Shown here: piece by piece, positions 1 to 10,788 of the stretch
How the letters are laid out: each line of letters opens with the position of its first letter
Position numbering within the stretch: position 1 is the stretch's first letter
Source of the DNA: Kalaharituber pfeilii
Lineage: Eukaryota; Ascomycota; Pezizomycetes; Pezizales; Pezizaceae
NCBI GenBank assembly: GCA_015179045.1
Contig: WHUZ01000030.1
Location: 434,001 to 498,000, forward strand
DNA length: 64,000 bases
Direction: 5' to 3'
Program-made: the position numbers and the translations under genes
Notes under the pieces: model-generated
What the model was told of the DNA's origin: nothing
The model's database searches: none
The model's input: the letters and a program-made list of their open reading frames with translations, nothing else

Positions 1-1526
1 ACTTTGACTTTAGTCTTTAACCAAAGTTACTACCCCTCTCCATGCGCGATTACGTAGCCCATACCAAGTATCTCGAACCACGTATTCCATAGCACACTCC
101 ACATCCATCCATCCACTTCGTCTCTTGAGGTACATATTGTTTCACTGTTAACGGAAGGCAAGTATGTAATCATCCAACTTCATTTATTTGTTTCGTCTCG
201 AACGAATACTTTATATCAGGTACCTAATGCCTAAATCATTTCATGAGCGTAAATCTCGCGATCGACTGCAGATGGAAACTTCCCCCATAAGCTGAGCTTG
301 CGGGCCGTTTACCGGCATGGCATGGCATGGAAACTTCATTGGCGCAGATCAGGGCTGTGGCAAATGCGGGGTTTGGCAGGGCAGGGCAGGCCAATGGGCG
401 TGGTGGATCACATTCTAACTGGGATCTGTAAGAAACCCCGCGTTTCACGTGAGGTGCATTGGACGTTACCCTCAACTATGCCAACTTATTTTGTTATGCA
501 ATATCGCATTCAAATAGGAGAATGTGCGCCTTGTTTGAATGATGCAATTGGGCTGGTAAGTCGCTTTATGTAACATAGTAAGGATATAGTTGCTCCTACA
601 TGTGCTACGGAAGTTGTACGTTGTTTTGCGTTGTGTTTGGTAAACGATTGGGGAAGGAACAGTATAGATCTGTTGCTATTATACTGATTTAAATATAAAT
701 ATCATTACTTTGTGCGTATGGCCACAGAGACAGGGAGCCGTACGGGATGGGAAAAGAACAGAATTACACAATCATCACCTCCTCCTATACTCCCCTGCCT
801 TGCGTCTCATGTACACTCTTATCTTATAAAAAGGCTTTCCACTTTCTCATTCTCCCTCCCATACCCACTTATGCGGGCCTCAATACTGTGAAACCTGGGC
901 TTTCTTCCGATCTCCCCCATTCAAACGTCAGAGAGTCTCCTGTAATGACATTGCACCACATCGTTGGCACTCCACACTTTATCGTTTCCCTATCCTCTGT
1001 AGGTTGATGTGCCGCTGTTTTTGACAGTTTTCCTCGCACTGAAAAGGGTACTGGACAGCATTGTTTTAGGGCATGGTTTCAGCTAGTCGTATAAAGCTAT
1101 GAATTTCGATAAAATGCACGACAGCGGTCTGTAGTAATCTCTGCTGAGGTTTCTGTGTTCAGAAGGAGTTATACCAAGCCGTCATACTAATCTATGACCA
1201 AAAGTAGTACCATTAGTATCCGTCGAACAAACTTCTGTTGTAGCTTTTATTTGTTACAAATATATAACGGCTCAAGGGAGGAATGATGGAATAAATTGGC
1301 TGAATGGCAATACCACACCTGGAACTAAAGGTTTCAACGTCAGAAATAGAATATCGACGTTGACATATCATCGGAATTCTAAAAGCAAGTAGGAGAAGTC
1401 ACGTTTGAATATCAGTGTTTAAGTTGGTCAGGACACTCATCCAGGGCCTAGACCGAGAAGCTTTGATCAATAATTGATACCCACATCATACCTACTAGTA
1501 ATCATATTTGGTCCCTTCCATATCAT
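1..1526. other. Gene-free stretch
   Basis: No coding region, tRNA or recognisable transposon is visible here. Around 270-400 there are short imperfect direct repeats (GGCATGGCATGG, GGCAGGGCAGGG, and GATGGAAACTT/CATGGAAACTT). The short open frames have no domain, intron or promoter support. Confidence 0.5.
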
Positions 1527-1541
1527 ATGATTGGTCTTTGA

Positions 1542-1902
1542 TTTTTTTTTTTTTTTTTTAATTCATTAATCGCATGCCGCCCTAAGGGCTATGGCGATGT
1601 TTAGTTACATAACGAAATTCATACGAAATTCACGCCGCCCGCTCCAGAGTTACTCCCCTCCTGCCCACTCTAAAATTTCCCGCACGTTCCTCCCCTTGTC
1701 AATCTGTCTTATTCCTTCCGCCCCCCCGCATTTCCTAGCCCATGCCTTGCAGTCTTGCCGTACGTGTTCCCAATTCTCTGGGGCCTCCCCACACCATCGG
1801 CATTCCGGTGATTCGGCTTTCCCTATGTGGTATCTCCATTCTTTCAGTCCCTTATTTCCTAAGATCCCCGCCAGGGTTGAGAGGTATCGCCTTCGGTCCG
1901 CG
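1542..1902 (-). mobile_element. LINE family A, 5'-truncated 3' end (ORF2 C-terminus)
   Basis: This is a 361-bp insertion on the minus strand, flanked by an exact 15-bp target duplication (ATGATTGGTCTTTGA, 1527-1541 and 1903-1917), with the tail visible as poly(T) on the plus strand. Read on the minus strand it encodes the end of a non-LTR ORF2, including CRWCGEAPENWEHVRQDC, a CX2C...HX4C zinc knuckle typical of Tad/I-like elements. A stop and a short 3' UTR follow. The UTR ends in the family-A hairpin (CGCCATAGCCC / GGGCGGCATGCG) and the A tail. This copy links the family-A 3' hairpin to a real LINE. Confidence 0.85.
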
Positions 1903-1917
1903 ATGATTGGTCTTTGA

Positions 1918-2847
1918 GGAACCTAGGGTACAGAACGAATACATATACGTCCATGCTTGCAAAAGAGCTTGGTTTTCTGAACACACATCTACCAGCAAAA
2001 CTCTTGCTATTTTCACATGTCTCGCATGGGATAACGGGGATGCAGCTACATGCGCACTGGCACTGACTGACACGGCTGTAGATGCATGAAAACGGCCTTT
2101 TGGTGGAATAATTCTAGATGGATCATGGTGCCATGGTTCTTGTTAATTGTACCCGTACATATCATTTTCAGCTGAGCGTCATGCGCAGATGCCTGGCTGT
2201 CTAAACTCTCGAAGGCTGAGGAGATTTCTATGGGAGTATCAGTGGCGTGTGGCTTCTGAAATTCAGCTTGTTGCTGTAGCATTACTACAGAGCCATGCTG
2301 ACGATTTAAGGATGGAATAGGGGCTGATAGAATTAGTAGAGGGCAGGTAGTAACTCAGGATTGGCCGTGACATAAGAAGCTGATATTGTACCTATAATGA
2401 TTGGACTCGCCCTGATCCCGGACTGCAAGGCTTTCTAGGCTCAGCTCTGGGGTTTCATAAACTACTGAGATCTTCATGCACACAATAGCACTAGCTTGAG
2501 TATAAAGAAGACCAAGAGCTGAAATCGGAAAACCAAGATCTTGTGCAGTGTCCTCTCATCCACGGAAAAAAATAACTTTGAACATTGCATAACCCTAAAT
2601 TAGATGCCCCTGACCCTATGGAAAAGTCGTGTGTTACCTTTGGAATTCTGTGGGTTTTTGAGAAGGTGTTACTATAGGCCTGTTGGGCCACTAGGAATAT
2701 CCTTCGTGCTCAGTGCTGCATACCCAACAAGTATTGGAGTATGTCACATAGATTGTAATTAAGGGCTGTGAACAGAGAGAGAGGTTACCGGCCGGTTTCA
2801 TCATACAGCATATGGTTCAATATAGCCCTAGAACTAATAAATCATCA
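1918..2847. other. Gene-free stretch
   Basis: No supported gene. The short minus-strand frames at 2046-2282 and 2491-2691 lack recognisable domains, splice sites or TATA elements. Confidence 0.45.
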
Positions 2848-2860
2848 GTCTGGGCCAATC

Positions 2861-2923
2861 ACCCTGCCATGGCGAACAGCTGCAAGCGGGGTTATGTGAG
2901 ATAAAAAAAAAAAAAAAAAAAAG
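2861..2923 (+). mobile_element. Family-B retroposon stub (63 bp)
   Basis: A short poly(A) retroposon: ACCCTGCCATGG... through GCGGGGTTATGTGA and an A tail of about 20 nt, inserted between copies of the exact 13-bp duplication GTCTGGGCCAATC (2848-2860 and 2924-2936). Only about 42 nt precede the tail, equivalent to the last bases of the family-B LINE 3' UTR. Confidence 0.9.
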
Positions 2924-3032
2924 GTCTGGGCCAATCGTTTTTTGACCGCCGTAACCAGTGGCCTAGAACAAAGGAAAGTATTTGAGAGTCGCCATAAGCT
3001 ATAAGTAGCATGAAATCTTTCTTTGTGGGTAA

Positions 3033-3243
3033 TTTTTTTTTTTAAATCACGTAACCACGCTTACGGCACTAAGCCATGGCAGGGTCCTTAGGCAAGCCCT
3101 CATAGCCCGGAGACAGGCTAATAGAAAATTCCTACGTACATGGCCTCACCGCGACGTTGACCCCCGCTCTCATACCTTCTAGAACTTGACCCCCACTCTC
3201 CTACCTTCTCAGAACTTGACCCCCGCTCTCCTACCTTCTAGAA
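3033..3243 (-). mobile_element. LINE family B, 3' UTR fragment
   Basis: A minus-strand insertion with poly(T) at 3033, flanked by the 13-bp duplication TCTTTGTGGGTAA (3020-3032 and 3244-3256). It contains the family-B terminal segment and, distal to it, about three tandem copies of a 29-30-bp unit (GAACTTGACCCCCGCTCTCC...). The same unit occurs twice in the family-B copies near 24.05 kb and 62.5 kb, so unit number varies in the 3' UTR. Confidence 0.85.
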
Positions 3244-3913
3244 TCTTTGTGGGTAAGATGATTCTTGGTTTGACGACTTCCAAAACCACTGGGTGGTTTA
3301 GAGGCTAGCCCCTCTTGAAGCTTGGTAGGGAAGTTATTGAAATGACATATAAGTTGCAGCTTCTCCCCTTGGCAGGCCAATGGCGCAATTTCATTTTTAT
3401 GTAACCCTCAGGCTTTACGTCTTCATCACTGGCCAGAGATCCAGTTTGTTGGAACGAAACAGCGCATCCGTAGCTGCAGCCTTACTTACCGGCATTTACG
3501 CTACTCGGCTGTTCAGTTGCTCGGCCTCCCGAGTACTGAATGCACAATGTGAGAGGAACTCCGCCTCTAGTCTAGGACAAATCGCTAACTGAATTGACAG
3601 CACAGTACGGCAGGCTCTGCCCTGCATAAGCGTGCAGTTCATGACAGGCTCACGTATGCCAAATGCCTTTTATACGCGTAGTTGTTACCAAAATTTGGTC
3701 AGCTCACTGCAATCGTTCCAACTCTACGTTTAGTTCCACTTCGAAGGCCATCATCGCTGTAACAGCACATTGACCACCATATCACTGCTTCAATAAGTAG
3801 AGAAGGTACTCTGGTCATGGTAATAAGCCAAGCGATGAAGCCACCAACTGATACACATGCATTCAGCGCTTTCATCATGGCCAATCTTTACACCACGCGG
3901 CTCTGGCACCACG

Positions 3914-3924
3914 TATATAAACAA
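3914..3924 (+). promoter_or_regulatory. TATA box of the small membrane-protein gene
   Basis: ACGTATATAAAC lies about 140 bp upstream of the ATG at 4062. It is the only strong TATA element in the vicinity and is oriented with that reading frame. The implied transcription start is near 3945. Confidence 0.45.
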
Positions 3925-4061
3925 ATCATTCAAGAACGGAACTTCAATGCGTTGTAGCTTACTAGCATTCAACAGCCGCAGCTATAATATCACCGCAATA
4001 TTGTTTAGTGGTAGTATATTCCAACTTCACATCCCGCTCATACAACATAAATAGTACTAGT

Positions 4062-4451
4062 ATGCCCGCTACTAACGCTACCGCGACCCCTGCCCCGACA
4101 CCAAGCTTGTATCCAAACCAGATATACAACCCCTCTAGGTACGGTTTTGATGTAGCGGCGATTATTGCCACCATCGCCCCGGTCTTCGTGTTCATTTTGA
4201 TTCTTCTTGTTGGTTACTACAGCCGCGAACGAGTCCCTAGTGATGGGAAGAAGGTTGTTGAGTTTATGAAACCAGACGACCATGATCACATTCGCCATGA
4301 CGGCCCAAGGCCGCCATCACGACCTGGGTCTAGGAACGGAGATGTCGACGTCGAAGCAGCTATGAAGCAGCATGAGCAACGCAGATCTAACTGGAATCTT
4401 TCACTTTTTCCACGCTGGGGGACCAGGACTTGGAGTCCATTGGGATCATAG
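4062..4451 (+). CDS. Small single-pass membrane protein, function unknown
   Basis: A 129-residue protein. It has a short Thr/Pro/Ala-rich N-terminus with an N-glycosylation sequon (NAT), one strong hydrophobic segment at about residues 29-52 (VAAIIATIAPVFVFILILLV), then a basic YYSRER stop-transfer patch. The remaining ~75 residues are charged, Pro/Arg-rich and probably disordered. This suggests N-out, C-in topology at the plasma membrane or an endomembrane. The frame is open a little upstream (to about 4008), but the first ATG after the TATA element near 3914 is at 4062. The stop is followed by non-coding sequence. I recognise no named family; short fungal membrane proteins of this layout are common. 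It could also be the last exon of a longer gene, but I see no convincing upstream acceptor. Confidence 0.6.
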   Translation: MPATNATATPAPTPSLYPNQIYNPSRYGFDVAAIIATIAPVFVFILILLVGYYSRERVPSDGKKVVEFMKPDDHDHIRHDGPRPPSRPGSRNGDVDVEAAMKQHEQRRSNWNLSLFPRWGTRTWSPLGS

Positions 4452-5793
4452 GAATTAGATAGGAATGGAAACTAATAATAGCAGATTTGTATAAAGTCTA
4501 TGACCAAACGGTTGACATAGCATTTCATAAGCGACCTTCGACCTGAGCTTGTTCGTGAGGAGGGAAATTGGGAACGGCCGTTGGGGTACAGTGTCAGGGG
4601 CAGCGAGTGGAGATGGATTATGCTGAGCAGTTTTATGGGCGATAGAATAAGTTGTATACAAATCTTGCGGTTTTGCATCGTTACTGATTTCATTTTTAGT
4701 ATATCACGTGACCCGCTTGTAGCTGTTCGCCATGATGATTGTGTGTATAATCCATTAAGTAACTGCTAGGAATATTCACCGCGAAACCTTACCTGGTCCC
4801 AGGCGTGCCATGATTCGATTACGAGCATCCGACCCTAACTGTTAGTTCTTCAAAGCAATTGTTGTCGGGGGAGGGGGCAGAGGAGATGTTTCCTAAGAAA
4901 AAAGCTTACCGTGTTTTTGTTGCCCAGTATACAGTGCAGTCTCCCCAATGTTCACGAGGTCAGCCTCGTGAAAGCTCGAGAATGGCGATCAAATGCCGCC
5001 AAACCCACCAACTCGGAGGGAGCTTCATGCAGTTCAAAAGCACATTCGTTAACAAAGGATGAGCTTTTTTACTAGAAAGGTCTAATAGCCACATTGGAAC
5101 CAAAAAAAATCACAGGAAAAGGGAAAGGAACTTGAAATTACGAACGTTGTGAAGCATCAGAGTTAAGTCAAGGTAAACAGCAGATCGCTGGCGTCATGTT
5201 AGTGCTTATTTATGGGTGTTAGAGACAGTTCTTAAATTCCCTATCTTATTCCGGTAATCTGTTTTCTGATCGGTCCGGACTGCTCCCGGCCGCGGCGAAC
5301 AACGCTCTGGTTCCCCCTCCCTTCACCTTACGCAACCCTGCCTTTCATGGCTCTGTGGCCGAAAACTGGGCGACTGACACTCAAAAAATTGCCCATTGCT
5401 TGTACCTGCGTCCCCAGATAGGTTGATACTTTGCGATCCAGGCGAATCTGGGGAAATCATCAGAATATTGCAAACGGGACCGGAAGTCAGCAAGATTTCC
5501 CATTGTGTTGCGTTATTTGCGGTATTGACTTTATGTGTGTGTGACGAAGTGCAAAGGTTTGACACGTAGTGGCTTCAGTACCCATTCGCGTTGCCACTGG
5601 AAGGGGCTGTGCCATATAGCAAATCTAGGGCTAGAACGTGATTTCATTTTCGTTTTGGAGGAAGCATTTCCCAGAAAAGAGTCTTGGCACTGAACACGAC
5701 TGCTCATTTCGGCGCTTGGCGTGTCGCATTGGGAAACTGAAATATAATCCTACTAGACTAGCGGTGTGGAGAATTCTATCTTCAAGATTATGA
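4452..5793. other. Gene-free stretch
   Basis: No gene supported. The minus-strand frame at 5323-5565 has no recognisable domain. The interval separates the small membrane-protein gene from the pogo-like MITE. Confidence 0.45.
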
Positions 5794-5795
5794 TA

Positions 5796-5934
5796 CAGTT
5801 GACCCTGGCTATAATGAAGGCCAAGAATCCGACCTTTTTTCTTTACTATAACCAGTATTGACTATAGCAAGGGCGCTTTCTTTACCTATGTACACACTAT
5901 AGCCAGGTTTTCACATTATAGCCAGAATCACCTG
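5796..5934. mobile_element. pogo-like MITE (139 bp)
   Basis: The element starts CAGTTGACCCTGGCTATAA and ends with the inverse of CAGGTGATTCTGGCTATAA, flanked by TA on both sides (5794-5795 and 5935-5936). TA duplication and CAG...CTATAA termini are characteristic of pogo/Fot members of Tc1-mariner. Inside are further CACTATAGCCAGG-type motifs. There is no transposase. Related pieces lie near 30.06-30.17, 37.27-37.44 and 37.82-37.90 kb. Confidence 0.8.
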
Positions 5935-6316
5935 TATCCTTCTTGAAACTGGTGAATTACAGGCTTAGTAATGTAGCTTTTGAGCTATGCTATCTTAAGG
6001 CAAGATAATATGGCACTATAAGGAGCTTGAGTAATGATTAGAAACAGCGATTCAGTGGCGTCGCAACAACTAGACACATCACCTACATGTTGCCAATGGT
6101 CCTAAAAATTCGAACAGAATCTCAAAATGCAGAAAGTGGTGTGGGATTATACTTAACATTATACTCTCGATATAAGATATATTCTTATATTAAGTAGAGT
6201 GGAGATCAGCTATATAATATACCTGGCGCTAGCTACATTGACACCAAATGCCTACATGAACTCGCATATTCCATACACTAAATTTATCTCAGTCGCCAGT
6301 GCTCTTCTGCTGTTAT

Positions 6317-7064
6317 TTTTGTTTTTATTTTTTTATTTTTATCTAATATTATTACTCGTATACTGCCCTATCGGGTATGACGAAATCATTAAATACAAAG
6401 AAAATATAGGGAAATAAACTAACACACAAACACAGCGTAGGGACTCACGACCCTCACTAGTAAGGTAGATGAACACAAACAAAACCGAAAAAACAAAACT
6501 TTAAACAAACAGATGACCGAAGTGACACCCATGGTTCTCTCGTGTTACAGGCAGCCCACTCAATACACACACACGAACTATGCCACTTCCATCCAATCTG
6601 ACCCTCACTGGTGCTTGGCTGTCCACACCATTCTCTGTGACGCAACCGCTGAACTAGTATTCTTTGTCTCCCTTAGTGGAATCTCCTTTCCTTACGACCA
6701 ACGATTGCCCACAATCTTTCCTATTTGTCTGTTCACAACCTCCAGCCACTTCCGGGCATTTCCTAACTTCGTCGTCAGGCCCACTCCGTGTACTACAAGT
6801 GTATGCCCATAACACCGGATGCTAGAAATGGTAGTGGGGCTAGGTGAGGGACCTGTAGGTGGGGGAGGCGAGGGGGTGACCGAAGGACCGGGAGAGGCAG
6901 TAGGGGGAGGGGGATGTTTGCAGTGGCCGAAGTGACATAGCAAGGTCCCGCTATTTTTTTCGCTGCTTTGGCTGTCTAGATGTCGTTTTCTCGGCAATTC
7001 TTGCCCCTTTTCCAAGGCCTGGGTTCGTGCTCAGGGCTTGTGGGGCCCGTTCACATTTCCGGGG
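6317..7064 (-). mobile_element. Family-A retroposon with ORF1 only (half-LINE)
   Basis: About 748 bp on the minus strand, flanked by a 16-bp duplication with one mismatch (GCTCTTCTGCTGTTAT at 6301-6316; GCTCTTTTGCTGTTAT at 7065-7080). Minus-strand reading gives a Pro/Ser-rich linker, then an ORF1-type block (TLVVHGVGLTTKLGNARKWL, then GKIVGNRW) and, after a frameshift, SQAPVRVRLDG. It passes directly into a short 3' UTR and the family-A hairpin. No reverse transcriptase, RNase H or zinc knuckle lies between. The copy is degenerate (frameshifts and stops). Confidence 0.75.
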
Positions 7065-7859
7065 GCTCTTTTGCTGTTATTACACAAGCAATCAGTATCT
7101 ATTCTTCGACTGGAAGAGGAGGTATACATACAAGAAAGAAAATCAGTAACTCTTGTCTGCTTGGTACCTTGTATAGCCAGATTGAGAGCTTCAATTATTT
7201 AGCTGATTGTGATGATTGTTGAACTGCATTCAGCTCAACTATGCGCGCATATGCAGTATTCGGAAATGATGCTCAGAACTGGGACATTTCTTATCGATAA
7301 GCTAACCAATTAGTATTAGTGTACATTCGACATAGGAATTTGTACATGACTAAGCAAGAATAATTAAGAATATTCTTGTAAGGAAGATATTCTTAATTTA
7401 TCTGGGGCAGGTTGTGCATATTCTCAAATTGATATTCTAATATCGACAGTATACGTAATCGCTTTTTTTCCTGGAAAGCAGAACATACACGAAGATGTGT
7501 ATCACATACCAGCATGAATTAGTATTAGATTTGAAGCTTGTGATATGTAAGGAGTATCGAAGAGGGAAAATTGCATCACTGAAACTATACAAGAAAAGTG
7601 ACCATACCCTCCGTCTAGGGAGACAGATGCATATTTTCGAACTGTATACTCCTGCTAAGATACGAATGCACAAAGCACAATTGATTATAAGGGCTTATGT
7701 TTCGAGGAGGGGAAAGTAATCAAATTAGGCTGCAATACCTGCTTTCCTTTTGGTTCTATCTGCAACGCTGGCGAGCAAGGTGGGTTATACGAGGACATTG
7801 GATTTTGCTTAGGTTTATGATTTCGTGACCTTTCTCTTATTTCCTTTGCATGTAGCTTC

Positions 7860-7925
7860 GGCCTTGCCATAGCCCCTCGAGCGGGAGGCGAGTAATGAAA
7901 TAATAATAAAAAGAATAGAAAAAGG
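7860..7925 (+). mobile_element. Degenerate family-A stub
   Basis: GCCATAGCCCCTCGAGCGGG...GCGAGTAATGAAATAATAATAAAAAG is a diverged version of the family-A 3' hairpin and tail. No clear target duplication remains. The rest of 7081-8295 contains no gene that I can support. Confidence 0.55.
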
Positions 7926-8307
7926 CACCTGCTTGCAACCATGAGTGGTGAACGGTGTTTACAGCAGGACGATGCTACTTCTACCGCTGTCAGATAATGC
8001 AGTGCGCCATCATATCATACTCATTGCCCTGATTACGAAACTACTCTTTGTCTTGCCTGAACGACCAATATTCCCGCTTCACGGTACTAGTGGACATATT
8101 GCCACAGGTGTGAGGAGCACGCTAGGCGACAACACACAAGTCGCCAATACTGATTAGAATATAGATATTAACGAAAAATAATGTGAGCCTCTCTGTATTC
8201 AACTCTGGCAACAAGATGACTTACGTTATAGTTATTTTAGTTAAGTTTTGCTGCAACTAAATTGCCATTGAAGTACAGCTCTCAATGGACATGACACTTT
8301 ATAGTAT

Positions 8308-8363
8308 TTTTTTTTTTTTTTTATATCATTACTCGCTTGCCGCCCTGAGGGCTATGGCGAGGT
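8308..8363 (-). mobile_element. Family-A retroposon stub (56 bp)
   Basis: A minus-strand stub with poly(T) on the plus strand, then TATATCATTACTCGC and the family-A hairpin. It lies between exact copies of ACTTTATAGTAT (8296-8307 and 8364-8375). Confidence 0.88.
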
Positions 8364-8689
8364 ACTTTATAGTATAGGTGCATAGTAGACATACTAAGTA
8401 CCTACTATTACATGGATCTTGACTCTAATTCCAACCTCCATGCTTAGTATTCGAGTGCTTTGGCGAAAGTCGTACTTGCAATCATTCACATAAGGGAAAG
8501 CCCCATCGCCCTTGGCTGGATTCAGCAGCTGCGTGTACTTGCTTCGGCCGGTGTACTATGATAGTCCACTCGCTGTTCCAATTGCGCATGGTAGGTGCAT
8601 GGCCAAGTTCAGTGCAGGGAAAGAAGTGACACCAGTTTTCTTTCGTTTTTATTAATTTATTATGCTTATCTTTACATTTGTTGTTCTTT

Positions 8690-9310
8690 TTTAGCATCAT
8701 TACTGGAATGCCACCTAAAGGATATGGAGAGAGTTGAAACTACGAGTAAAGGAATAGATGAAATATAGAAATCTGCTCCACAGATCACTTGCGATCACCC
8801 CCACTTCAGGAATTTCACCTAAGTGCCTACCTCCTGCTGTTCCTAGCCACTCTTCCCTCTGACTGCTCGAATTCCTTCTCCACACAGTCTTCCAACAAAG
8901 TGGCCATCGTGTCCTCTGGTTCTTCACACCTTCAACACTCTGGCCTGCAGTCTCCTCTCTGTTCTGTCTCCAACCCCTCATCTCCTTCCGTCTTTCCTAC
9001 CTTTTCAACCATCCAACCCCTTTGCCAACCACCCCGCTCCTATTTCTTTCTTGCACCTTCCTCTTCTCTCTGCCTGCAGCCCTTCCTCCGTAACTATCTC
9101 CTGCTGGTAACAAACATGGTGCCTATTGTTTTCATATCCGTTACCTTCAATTCCCTCGTCCTCTTATCCCTGTTATGATCACGCCCCTCAACTGCTTTGG
9201 TACTTTCCTTCCTCACGATCTGCCCTCGAGCTCCTGCACTGCTCCACTATTCACATGTTGGTCCTTGGCATTTTGACAACCCTGTGCACTGCCATCGGCG
9301 CCAAGTTTTC
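8690..9310 (-). mobile_element. Old family-A LINE remnant
   Basis: On the minus strand the terminal part reads CCATATCCTTTAGGTGGCAT...CCAGTAATGATGCT, a decayed family-A 3' end. Upstream is purine-rich sequence whose translation contains CRPEC-x-RCEEPEDT...LLEDC. This resembles the C-terminal cysteine/histidine knuckle of the ORF2 at 1542-1902, now broken by stops. The plus-strand open frame at 8789-9178 is the antisense of this relic. Confidence 0.5.
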
Positions 9311-9550
9311 TCCAAGCGTTTAGAGCAACTCCAATGACACTCAGCTAGCAGCCCTGCTTTCAAAAGCATCCAGCTTGATATGGAATAGAGCAGAAGGACA
9401 AGGTCCATTCAATTTTCTGCGTTAGTGATCAAACCATGACCGGAAATTTATCATGTATAGTACTCTTTAATTAATGTGCAGATATGAATAAGAGATCAGC
9501 AGTTTTACATTAGTTCATCATCAACCATATGTATGACCCAAGTACATATC

Positions 9551-9608
9551 ATCGCCATAGCCCACAGGGCGGTAAGCGATAAATGATATAAAAAAAAAAA
9601 AAAAAAAA
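9551..9608 (+). mobile_element. Family-A retroposon stub (58 bp)
   Basis: It starts ATCGCCATAGCCC, runs through GGGCGGTAAGCG and ends in poly(A). It is flanked by the exact 10-bp duplication AGTACATATC (9541-9550 and 9609-9618). Confidence 0.9.
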
Positions 9609-10316
9609 AGTACATATCGATATTGGATCCGGCTGCTTCCCCATGCATTAGTGCACGCTGCAAAAGCTGGTTCACCTTCAGTCCAGGACAAATCGTTTCT
9701 ATGGTTTGGGATAGCACAGTAGACACTGTCTACACAAGCATGCAAACTGGCATTATTCATGGGATCCGGGGATCCGCGTGCTGTAGAACTAAAGACTGTC
9801 AAGCCGAGTTGCCTGTAAGTATCCTCGGGGCTAGGTATAAAAACAAAGCGGACAGGTGCATGGCACACATGATTTAAACAGGCCAATACGGATCTGTAAA
9901 TATTGCGTGATTCCCAAGCGCAGACTATTGTTAAATTGAGTTCCTAGCGCCTTGAATTTGGTAAGGGTTTGCAGGACAAGACGTCCAAGAAGACACAGCC
10001 TCTCTTGGAAAAACCTTGGCTGCAGATTATCGCAGATGTTGCAGTCGTATTTCCACGTAGTGTGATGTGCTCATACCATCACTGCGGTTGGGGAAGCGGG
10101 GTTTTGTTGGTTTTCTCCCTTCAAAGCTTGCGCGTCATATCTGCCCACATCTATCTTGGATATCGACGGCGAAGTGGAATAAAGTCCTGGAAGTAAGTGC
10201 GAGCAATTGTTATTTAAACGCCCCGCACGTACCAAAATGACTGAGTTTTGCAATGAAATATCCAACGGCTCTATCTTCCTCACAAAGCAATCAAAGCATC
10301 ATCAGCACCAAGGCTC

Positions 10317-10323
10317 TTTATAA
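10317..10323 (+). promoter_or_regulatory. TATA-like element of the CVNH gene
   Basis: TTTATAA lies about 35 bp upstream of the CVNH start codon, in a region of CATCA/AAGCATCA repeats. If used, the 5' leader would be very short, so it may not be the true TATA box. Confidence 0.35.
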
Positions 10324-10358
10324 TTCCCTTCCCGCAGACAAAGCATCAAGCATCAAGC

Positions 10359-10788
10359 ATGTCTTTTCACGAAAGTTCAAATAACATTTCAATCGAAGTT
10401 TCCGATTCTTCAACGTATCTTATTGCGACAGCCAACGATGCGAATGGAGATGCAGTTCCTAACAAGATCCGGCTTGACGATTTCATTGGAAACGATAATG
10501 GTATGTCAACATAAAGCCACCGTCATACCTTTTTCACACCCACATAAGCTCTCTACAACTGCCATGACCCTTGCATGATGGTTTCTGTGTCTGACACTAA
10601 ATATAGGGAGATTCGATTGGGGTGGAGAAAATTTTACCGAAACGGCCCAGAATATTACCTTCAGTGTAGAGGCTGGTGTGCCAGTTCTCAGAGCCCAGTT
10701 GGCGGATGTGGATGGTAATTTGCATTCTGCGGACGTCAATCTCGCCGAGAGAATCGAAAATAAGGATGGCCAGCTGGTATTTGCCTAA
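10359..10788 (+). CDS. CyanoVirin-N homology (CVNH) lectin-fold protein
   Basis: Two exons, 10359-10500 and 10607-10788, give 107 residues; the 106-nt intron has a GTATGT donor and a TATAG acceptor. The product begins MSFHESSNNISIEVSDS and shows the CVNH pattern: IRLDDFIGNDNG at the end of the first half, WGGENFTETAQNITF in the middle, then LRAQLADVDGN, DVNLAERIENKDGQLVF and a stop. These match the family's L-x-D-x-IGN-x-x-G and LNERIxNxxGxL signatures, and the length equals a single-domain CVNH. CVNH proteins are small carbohydrate-binding proteins. Fungal members, including those of truffles and Neurospora, are cytoplasmic or lack signal peptides, as here. The sugar ligand cannot be inferred. 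The splice junction restores GGRFDWGG, which confirms the intron. No operon-like neighbours. Confidence 0.92.

Noticed and set aside
8789..9178. 129-codon Ser/Pro-rich plus-strand frame
   Set aside because: It is antisense to a decayed family-A LINE; pyrimidine-rich composition explains the lack of stops.
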